Shown here piece after piece: positions 55,977 through 64,000 of a DNA stretch of 64,000 nucleotides. Both the position numbers and the translations under genes were made by a program. The notes below the pieces were generated by a model. That model saw nothing but the letters and a program-made list of their open reading frames with translations, was not told where the DNA came from and made no database searches. This stretch comes from Inia geoffrensis. Lineage: Eukaryota > Chordata > Mammalia > Artiodactyla > Iniidae. The stretch lies in contig CM070904.1 of assembly GCA_036417435.1 (NCBI GenBank), positions 18,520,835 to 18,584,834 of the forward strand, in the 5' to 3' direction. Numbering within the stretch: position 1 is the stretch's first letter; the number at the start of each line of letters is the position of its first letter.

Positions 55977-57860
55977 GGTAAGACTATAGAGAAAGGATGA
56001 TTGGCACAATCAAAAATCATACAGAATATAACAATGCTACCATATTGTGTGTATGGGAAGCCGCAGCCCATACGCAGATCCAAGAGCTTATGACAATCAG
56101 CCTTAAATCTAAAGTTCTCTGTCACAACGAGGACCTCCCAAAATCAGCCACCAGGGCCTTTGCTGGAAAATGTTCTCTCTGCTCATTAATCTCGGGACCA
56201 ACACAGCTGCGGTTTCCAGGAAACAATGGAGACCCTGATGCAGCCACATCCTCCAGAAAACAGTCATTTAAATGGACCTCTGTTGTCTAAGAGTCAATTA
56301 GCGAAAGAAAACAATGTTAATCAACTAATTCTAGCACTTAAAACTCGCCTCCAGTTTGTCTAAATGTTGATAAATTGTTATAATTTTGTACAGTAAAGGC
56401 CAAGTTATCATTTGTTTCCATCTGCTCATAAGAAATGAGTTTAATCTCTAAATATTAATGAAAAGTGTTCATTTATAACCGAGGAACTTTTTAGCTTTCT
56501 AGATATTACCGTCACTAATATAAATTTATCAGAAACGTGGCAGCAAAGTCAAATCACAAACCGATAGAAGATTTCACTAATTGCAAAATCAAATCTGGCT
56601 AAATACCAGGTTTGGGCCGGAGCCCACTAATTTTCCCCAGTGCAGTCTACATAGCAAAGGAAGGTGCTTCAATCCTGTTACTTCAATCATGCAGTCAAAT
56701 TAAATCATTTATCCTCAAAGCACTCACTCCCTGTAATAGGCTCTTATTGTTTTTGTTCCCTTCCTTTTCTCCAAATTTCTTTGGGGGGGCCTCACCTCTC
56801 CCTCATTGTGTGCAGTCCTGGTGGAGCTGTAAATCAATGTGCCTCTTGTGCCCCAAACAAAATGTGAGCAGCTGACCTGAGCTTGGAAAATCAGACATGC
56901 TGTCCTGGGACTTTAAATCTTGATAGAATAAAAAACAATGTTTGAATCTCACTCATTGCATCAGTGGGGCCCTGCAAAGACAGTTGACTTGTTTCTGCTA
57001 CATGGATCCCCAAATCTACTTCAATCCCTGCCCTTTCCCACCCCTTTTCTCCAGCTTTTCTATTATTCCTGTGAGTTATCCAATACTCTTGCAGTAAATT
57101 GCTTTTCTGTTGGAGTATCTGAGGTTTTGCAACTAGAAATACACTTAGCAACATGATTTGTGCTTCCGTGGTGACTGAGGAGCGTTTTAGATTCCCAAAG
57201 GCATATGGATCAAGCAAAGACAAGCTCGAAAAGTTGAGCATCTCATTGGAGGAAGAATTCCAAACATTTATAAATATGATGGAAGAACTGGCAAAGCAAC
57301 AGACCAGTGTGTTCAAATCAATATAGTACATTTTATGTTTATGGGTATATATTAGAATGTATACTACGGACTATCTGGAGAATCCAATTTTGAGGCAATT
57401 ATCAGGACAAACATGAGATTAAGAGATGAAAAGGACTTGGTTTAGCAAGATGAAAGGAATGACCTACCCAAATCAAAAAATCTTGATAATTGCCCAAAAT
57501 TACTTGCAATTAGCATTATAGGCTCAACCAAACACAAAGAAACACAGCTTTTGACATCGCAGAACTATTAAATCACCAGGGCCCTAATAATCAATTTGGC
57601 CGTGACACATCTGGTTAGGGTAAGTGATGCACTATGGTTTTTATCCTCAGGAGGTGTCCTGGGACATGAAATGTATGACGTATGAAGAAAAACCAAGCAG
57701 CGGCTTCCATAGCAACATTTTAGCATTTCTCATCGGTGTACACATTTGGGGGTTCAATAATATCTAAATTCAAGATCTATTTTCTCCACTCTGGGGATAT
57801 TAATATAATCTCTGTGAATAGCAGTAACTATTTGAAATCTACCTTTAAAAAACACCCTCA
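55977..57860. other. Unique gene-desert-like stretch
   Basis: Nearly 1.9 kb with no recognised repeat. 56290-56600 is AT-rich with TTAAT/ATTAAT cores and could be a conserved non-coding block. The 146-codon minus frame at 56891-57331 and plus frames here have no family features. Confidence 0.4.
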
Positions 57861-58079
57861 GGGCTTCCCTGGTGGCGCAGTGAGTGGTTGGGAGTCCGCC
57901 TGCCGATGCAGGGGACACAGGTTCGTGCCCCGGTCCGGGAAGATCCCACATGCCGCGGAGCGGCTGGACCCGTGAGCCATGGCCGCTGGGCCTGCGCGTC
58001 CAAGAGCCTGTGCTCCACAACGGGAGAGGCCGCAACAGTGAGAGGCCCACGTACAGCAAAAAAACAAAAACAAACAAAC
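57861..58079 (+). mobile_element. CHR-type SINE with a clear TSD
   Basis: GGGCTTCCCTGGTGG start, with 4 extra bases in the A-box region ('gcgcagtgagtggttggg'), B-box 'ggttcgtgcccc' and an (AAAC)n tail. TSD AAAAACACCCTCA is perfect at 57848-57860 and 58080-58092. Confidence 0.96.
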
Positions 58080-58092
58080 AAAAACACCCTCA

Positions 58093-58751
58093 ACCTGTAT
58101 TTTTTTAATGTAAAGAAAAATAACTAGGTGTATTGACTATGACTTTTGTAAGAGAATATAAAAGCATCAGCTTTGGGTGGCAATATTTTGTCTACTCTGC
58201 TCTCCATCCTAATGGACTTGAGGCCAAAATCAGTCCTCAGTTTGCCTGCTTATCCGATGACAGTATACTTTTCTTGGATACTAACCCTACCAAGAGATCC
58301 AGTGCCCCAGTTTGGGCCTTAAGTGACTCTGACTTGCCAGCTCCCCTGCCTTCTGTTGCTAGTGTTCCAGTGTTGTCAAAGCTAAGCCTGCAAAGTTGTG
58401 ATACTGTTCCTTCTCTTTCAAAGGCAAGGAGACTGGGGTACAGAGGGCCTTACTAGTCCATGAGAGACTAGTCCATAGTCAGTCTGTGCCCAGTGCAGTA
58501 ATCATTACTGCTGCTAATCAAATACACCCAGCTCTCTGCCTCCTGGGCCCAGGGCTTCCTAGCATTTCTGGGCCCCTCGTATTGGGGGAGACTACATGAC
58601 TTGTGGAACGGAGCACCCAGCTGACCTACAGTGGAGATAGAGAGCTAATAGGCAAACTTTTTGCATTTAAACACCTCTAGGATTCAGGAGGTTCCTCCAG
58701 CATGAGGTCACCTAATCCAACAGATACGAGGCATTAAAATATCAATGTCAT
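58093..58751. other. Unique stretch, no gene seen
   Basis: The 107-codon plus frame at 58133-58456 has no recognisable domain. No repeat family seen. Confidence 0.4.
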
Positions 58752-59018
58752 CACCAGTGGATTTTTAATTTTTTTAATTTAACATCTTTATTGGAGTATA
58801 ATTGCTTTTCAATGGTGTGTTAGTTTCTTCTGTACAACAAAGTGAATCAGCTATACGTATACATATATCCCCATATCCCCTCCCTCTTGGCGTCTCCCTC
58901 CCTCCCACCCTCTCTATCCCACCCCTCTAGGCGGTCACAGAGCACCTAGTTGAGCTCCCTGTGCTATGCGGCTGCTTCCCACTAGCTATCTATTTTATAT
59001 TCACCAATGGATTTTTAA
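58752..59018 (-). mobile_element. Short 5'-truncated L1 with TSD, reversed
   Basis: Insert 58769-59001 (233 bp) is the antisense of the copy-1-type L1 3' UTR ('aacatctttattggagtata', 'ctatgcggctgcttcccact'). TSD of 17 bp: CACCAGTGGATTTTTAA (58752-58768) and CACCAATGGATTTTTAA (59002-59018), one mismatch. Confidence 0.95.
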
Positions 59019-60219
59019 ACAGTGCCTTCAGAAAGCAAAACAAAGCTCTCAATTCTACTAGATATTCAATTCAGTTATCTGGCATGGTGCAAACAAGCAT
59101 TTTGGTTACTCACTGAACTTTGAACAGACCACACTGATAGAATGTTCATATATTTCATCAGCTCCCTGCTCAATTCTACAAGGTCTTTCGGAACCTATGT
59201 GCCCAGAGGCGTATTAAATTCTAAGAAGTACATGGACTCAATGACATAGCTATAGGAGACTTATTGACAAAAGCACAGCTTGTGGCAAGTAAAATAAGGA
59301 CTTGGAAATTTCCGCTGAATTAGGCCACCAGCAAATAATTGTTGACCTCAATTATCTTATTACTTCAATAAGAAGCAAACGTTCCACCTGGGTGAAAATG
59401 CTGTGTAGGCAGAACCATAGCGGGCTTGTGTTCCCTTCTCTGCTGGGTGTGCCCTTACTGGTTCCCAAGCACAAATCACCTGTGGGTTAACCCTAAACTT
59501 TACCTCTACTAATTGTTGGATATGAGATGCTAAGTTCACTAAATGGCTTGGCTATACATAACCTTTTTGCAAAAACTTATTCCTATGAGCTTGTTATAAT
59601 GATGTGCATTATAAACTCAAAAATTTCTAAAATCTGTATGCCTGTAGGCACACACACACACACACACGCACACACACACAATGAGTTATTAAAGGAATTA
59701 GGAAGTAAGATCCAAAGTGAGTGCTTAAAACATTAGGGAGGTAAGATTTGTGAAGGGTCAGAGACTAGGGAAGGCTTCACCTGAGGCTTGAAGGATGGAT
59801 GCGTTTGAAACAACAGCATTTGATAGACATTACTATGCTGGTAGGAACATTGCTGGACCATTCTCCTTAGTGTCTCAATATGCTTATCTATTTAGTTACC
59901 AATTGATAAACAGCAAACTAGGCCCTTATTTTAGAATAAAGCAATTCCTTATTCCTGAGGGGAGAAAAACTATGTAATATGTACATGTCACACCCTATTA
60001 AGTGACCTTGGACAACACTCAGAACTCATTTGTGCATCCATTTCCTGGGAGTCTATTAAATGCAGGACTAGGATTCGATAATGGCTGCATTCCCTAACGA
60101 CTTGGCAATTCTCCGATGACTATATGCTATGATCTTCTAGCCATCTGTTTCCTTCAAAGTTGCCACACACACAAAACTCTCCCATTACAATCGGCATGCC
60201 ATTCATCCTTCTTTTGGCC
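59019..60219. other. Unique stretch with (CA)n and a scrap of L2
   Basis: A (CA)n run with one CG lies at 59649-59680. 59745-59805 ('ctagggaaggcttcacctga', 'ggcttgaaggatggatg') looks like an L2 scrap. No gene seen. Confidence 0.4.
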
Positions 60220-60720
60220 AAATGAAGGAAGAGAGAATAAAAGCCAAGGTCACATTTAAACAAAAGAGTTACCAGTCATTCTTGTATATTGCAGCTGCTT
60301 GAGAAGCCATAGGGCAAGGCATTTATATGGAAGATAAGCTCATTGTGTTGAACAAATTAATGCTGGATTGTGAATTAAATGCCGCGTCTTCGGACAGCTA
60401 ATTAGCTTTGTGCTGCTCAATTAAGTTTTGAAAGGACATGTTGGGTTTCTTGATGGAATACAGAATATACTTCAAGGCTACTGCTGCTCTGGATAATTTC
60501 AATTTCAAACCCAGTGAAAATGAGCAAGAAAGAATTAAGAGCTTTGTAAACCCCCAAACAATTCAGTTTTCCCAAAGAGCTTACATTTCAAACCATAAAT
60601 AGCAAAATAACACATTTTATTTTTAACCACATCTGGAAATCTCAACAAGCTAACAAACATAAAATTAACTGAACTTTATTTTTCATGGCATTGAGCAGAA
60701 CGTATTTTTCATTTAGATGG
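60220..60720. promoter_or_regulatory. Candidate conserved non-coding element with TAAT palindrome
   Basis: 500 bp free of repeats and rich in homeodomain-like cores, with the perfect 12-bp palindrome AGCTAATTAGCT at 60396-60407, plus ATTAATGC, GAATTAAATG and CAATTAAG nearby. It has the look of a developmental enhancer; unproven from one sequence. Confidence 0.35.
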
Positions 60721-60839
60721 AGAACAGATATTTTAAAAGTAAGAATGAACACTAAATTCAAATGCCTTCTCTTCGGTATTCTTTTATTCTACAAGATGGA
60801 ATCACAAACATCCCTTCTTCCATATACTGAGAAGGAAGG

Positions 60840-61050
60840 TGTTGCTACTGCAAATGCTTAGGCTTTGGAATAAGAGAATGTTAAACAGAGCTTCTTTCAG
60901 ATTTTAACTGCTACTGACCCTGGGAAAATTACTTAACCTCTTTGTCTGAATTTTCTCACCTACAAAATTGGGTTATAATTCTTATCTCATAGGATTATTA
61001 TGAAGACTCCAATAGACCAAGCACTGTGTCAGCCCCAGTTAAGCCCAATA
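60840..61050 (+). repeat. MIR SINE relic
   Basis: 'gaaaattacttaacctcttt', 'gtctgaattttctcacctac', 'taggattattatgaagactc' and 'gaccaagcactgtgtcagcc' in MIR order. Confidence 0.75.
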
Positions 61051-62384
61051 GCCCTTAGTTTCTTTTCCCTGTCCATACTGGTTCTGAATGGACTTAAATC
61101 CATACGGAGATACTCTTTTAACTACCAGGAACCTCGGTGATCAGGAATATGTCTGCAGCTGCAGATATATTGCCACCAGTTGTGGTGCTACAGAAAAAAA
61201 AAAAAGTTTCAAATATAATTCTGCTTCTCATACAAATAAAGTAAGTAAACACAAAATCAATCCCACTAACTGCTTTCTTAAGCCTGGGGTTGTCCCCGCT
61301 TCTCTCGTAGAGCAATCTGTCACTAGGATGAAAACTGGAGCTCCCAGGTAACTCAACAGTGCTCTGAAAGCAGGATCTACTAGTCTTCTTGTCTTATCAG
61401 GTGACAATGCCAGCAAGGGAGAAAGGCACAAGACCAAGACAAATCCAGACCTAGAACACAGTTGCACGGATGTGTGAAGGGTTAAGACACATATATGCAA
61501 TCTCCACAACAACAACGCTGAACCACCAAGAGGTGCAAGATCTCAGTCTTGCAACCCCGAACTGAAAAATGTGCTCTCCTGGGCTTCCTTAAATGCCCGG
61601 TTTCCTCCCTAAACGTGAACCCACAAAGCGTAATTTCCCCAATTTTCTCATCTTTAGACCATCCACTTCTGAGAGCTGAGAAATGAACGTTTGCCTAGTC
61701 CCACACAACACACACTGTTTTCTTGTTTCTTTTTCTCCTAACTTGGGAGGCTGTAACCCTTCCCAAGGCTGTAAAACTCTGCTAACTGCCAGAAAGCAGG
61801 GCAGTTTCCCTTTCAGACAGCCTCCAGCTAGCAATGAGTAAGTATTCTTTGGCTTCACTTGGGCAATCTTTCACTTCAGGGCTCTTTGACAACTGATGCA
61901 CTACTGGGTTTGCTAGATTATTATACTTTCTAACCAATCACATTCCTGGAACACTAATCACTTTCCCAGTGAAAAATTCCTCCTAGCATTCCCCAGGCAA
62001 ATGAACCCATCCCCCCAATGCAGGTGAGAAATAAACTTTGAAGCATTTGAAGGGCCCACCTCTGGAGAGTGGGTTCCTGATAAGATTTTTTTGGATGTCA
62101 ACCAACCCCATATCCAGCACACTGTTTATATCAAACTACCTTAAAGTATGTGACAAATAATATAACAGCATTGTCAAGGTTTTCTAATTGTGTCTAATTT
62201 TGTGACACCAATTTTTCTAACTTATCTGATGCATAGAAATGTGGCGTGGCAAATAGGAGACTGCATCTACATACATACAAACCAGTTTGACTAGAAGCAA
62301 TGAATTAATTTAAAAAGGAAAAAAAATAACACAGGCCAAGTGAATCTACTAGTTTTATTTTAACTTGAGGAAAAAGCACTAGAG
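61051..62384. other. Unique stretch, no gene seen
   Basis: About 1.3 kb with no recognised repeat or exon. Overlapping plus and minus frames at 61088-61515 are chance. Confidence 0.4.
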
Positions 62385-62937
62385 TGGTACATCCAGACAA
62401 TGGAATATTATTCAGCACTAAAAAGAAATGAGCAATGAAACCATGAAAAGACACAGAAGAGCTAAACGCGTATTACTAAGCGAAGACGACCATCTGAAAA
62501 GGCTGCATACTGTCTGATTCTAATTATAAGACATTCTAGAAAGGGCAAAACTATAGAGATAACAAAAAAATCAGTGGTTGTTGGCAGGTGGAGGATGAAT
62601 AGGCAGAGCACAGGGGATTTTGATGACAGTGAAATCACTTTGCATGATATAATGATGGATACACGTCATTACACATTTGTCCAAGACTACAGAATGTAAA
62701 ACATCGAGTCAACCCTAAGATAAACTTATGGATTTATGGGTAATTTGATGTGTCAAAGTAGGTTCATCCTTGGTAAAAAAGAAAGGGAAAGAAAAGAAAT
62801 GTACCATTCTATTGAGAGATGTTGATAAAGAGAGGTGGCTATGGATACATGGAGGCTGGGAGTATATGGGAAATCTCTGTACCTTCTTTGCAATTTTATT
62901 GTTAACCGAAAACTGCTCTTTTTTTAAAAACGTCTTT
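62385..62937 (+). mobile_element. Old L1M 3' end, host of a younger L1
   Basis: 'acaatggaatattattcagc', 'gtctgattctaattataaga', 'tcagtggttgttggcaggtg', 'cctaagataaacttatggat', 'gtcaaagtaggttcatcctt' and 'aaatctctgtaccttctttg' are the L1M tail in order. Its A-rich end (62926 on) was the target of the L1 described next. Confidence 0.8.
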
Positions 62938-63292
62938 TTTTTTTTACATCTTTATTGGAGTATAATTGCTTTACAATGGTGTGTTAGTTTCTGCTTTATA
63001 ACAAAGTGAATCAGTTATACATATACATATATTCCCATATCTCTTCCCTCTTGCATCTCCCTCCCTCCCACCATCCCTATCCCACCCTTCCAGGCGGTCA
63101 CAAAGCACCGAGCTGATCTCCCTGTGCTATGCGGCTGCTTCCCACTAGCTATCTACCTTACATTTGGTAGTGTATATGTGTCCATGCCCCTCTCTCTTGC
63201 TTTGTCACAGTTTACCCTTCCCCCTCCGGAATAAAGACACAGACCTACTAGAGAATGGACTTGAGGATACGGGGTTGAAAAAAACAGTCTTT
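62926..63292 (-). mobile_element. Twin-primed (5'-inverted) L1 with TSD
   Basis: 62938-63227 is the antisense of the copy-1-type L1 3' UTR from the tail up to 'tttacccttccccctcc'. From 63228 to about 63274 the next upstream L1 segment ('gacctactagagaatggact', 'tgaggatacgggg') appears in the opposite, plus orientation. Flanking TSD-like sequences: AAAAACGTCTTT (62926-62937) and AAAAACAGTCTTT (63280-63292). This is the hallmark of twin priming during L1 integration. Confidence 0.85.
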
Positions 63293-63309
63293 AAAAAAAG
63301 GGGGCTAGG

Positions 63310-63420
63310 GGACTATAGAGCCTACTATGTGCCAGCAGGCCACAGGCTACATGCTGGGGACTCCAAGAGGGAGACGGGGCTCCCGGCCTCAGGGAGCACA
63401 CAGACTAGTGTTCATGCAAT
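63310..63420 (+). repeat. L2 LINE 3' end relic
   Basis: 'agcctactatgtgccagcag', 'acatgctggggactccaaga' and 'cggcctcagggagcacacag' are the L2 terminal consensus order. Confidence 0.65.
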
Positions 63421-64000
63421 CACAATGACCCGATCAATGTTAAGAGTCACTTTTGTAATGTCACTAACAAGTGGTGATCCATCTGTGATTGAATATATTG
63501 TAGGGACTGGAACCTTCTCTAGCACCCATTTCCTCTGGGACAAGCTAATGGACCAGTTAGGTTTTTTTAAAATTTCTTATCTGTATGGATATAAAATATT
63601 ACCTTTCCTGGAGAATGTATTTGCATTTTTATAATAGAGTCTTGTCTTTAGACTAAGACATCATAGTTGGAATTTCAGACATGGTGGCAGACCAATCAGA
63701 GAACTATTTCTCTTACTGGAGTGGGAAAGAGACCTCTCTGTGCCCTTCCAATCAGACACCATGACTGGTTGGTTGCCTTTCTCAGATAAAGGATTAGCCC
63801 TGCTTCCAAAGGATGAGTAATTGTGAAGAATAAAACACTTTTCTTACAAGAAGTCACAAAAATAACCATCCTGCCCTCACATCATTTCCCTTCCTTCATT
63901 CCACTATGATTCATGAAAATAATTTAAAACTTTGGACTTCAGTGACTACTGCAAACTCCGGTCTGCAATTAGTTTTGTATGTTTAAGATTTCCTTCAACA
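63421..64000. other. Unique stretch, no gene seen
   Basis: No repeat or exon recognised up to the window end. The 156-codon frame at 63164-63634 begins inside the reversed L1 and runs through L2 and unique DNA, so it is not a gene. Confidence 0.4.

Noticed and set aside
56891..57331. 146-codon minus-strand frame
   Set aside because: No domain or homologue that I recognise, mixed composition, no splice context.
63164..63634. 156-codon plus-strand frame
   Set aside because: It starts in a reversed L1 3' UTR, passes through the inverted L1 piece and an L2 relic, and ends in unique DNA; a mosaic of repeats is not a gene.
1..64000. CRISPR array, phage, operon or other prokaryotic-type system
   Set aside because: No regularly spaced direct repeats, no bacterial gene density and no ribosome-binding sites; the DNA is mammalian.

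Overview
This is a mammalian, non-coding, repeat-dominated window, almost certainly from a whale or dolphin. The main evidence is nine copies of a tRNA-Glu-derived SINE of the CHR type (body beginning GGGCTTCCCTGGTGG). All have A-box/B-box promoter halves and A-rich tails, and the short GC-rich subtype is very common. The young L1 elements are of the cetartiodactyl type. I saw no BovB, Bov-tA or pig PRE-1 sequence, which argues against a ruminant or a pig. I found no host protein-coding exon I can defend and no intact RNA gene. The open frames longer than about 200 codons come from L1 elements or lie antisense to them.

Layout. 1-13400: unique AT-rich DNA with old repeats (MER5A/hAT, L2, MIR, L1M fragments, one MLT1 LTR) and two CHR SINEs. 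13402-19775: a full-length L1 with a 15-bp target-site duplication (TSD), damaged ORF1 and ORF2, and two later SINEs inside it. 19776-30780: unique DNA with MIR and L2 relics and a repeat-free block (26930-27330) that looks like a conserved non-coding element. 30781-36686: a second near-full-length L1 of a different lineage. 36687-46600: unique DNA, a tRNA-Ile-like pseudogene at 38193-38266, MaLR LTRs, a SINE and an L2. 46605-50800: an old internally deleted L1 carrying a 75-nt orphan retro-insert, a 5'-truncated L1 tail, and a hAT (Charlie-like) transposase relic split by a SINE. 50800-53900: mixed relics. 53937-55966: a composite in which an L1 5' end runs directly into a sequence that looks like the polyadenylated 3' end of a cellular mRNA. 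55977-64000: mostly unique, gene-desert-like DNA with SINE, L1 and L2 insertions and a twin-primed (5'-inverted) L1 at 62938-63279.

The elements are parasites and relics in layers. Oldest are L2, MIR, MER5/hAT and MLT1. L1M fragments follow, then two or more young L1 lineages, and CHR SINEs mobilised by L1 machinery are on top. Nesting gives a relative order: SINEs lie inside L1s and inside the hAT relic, and a young L1 lies inside the tail of an L1M. No CRISPR, operon, phage or other novel multi-gene system is visible. The most interesting items are unusual retrotransposition products: the chimera at 53937-55966, the 75-nt insert at 47657-47731, the 5' extension of the first L1, and the inverted L1. 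The tRNA-like sequence, the duplicated segment at 12188/21291 and a few candidate conserved regulatory blocks also merit checking. Family names come from recognition by eye; boundaries of old repeats are approximate.
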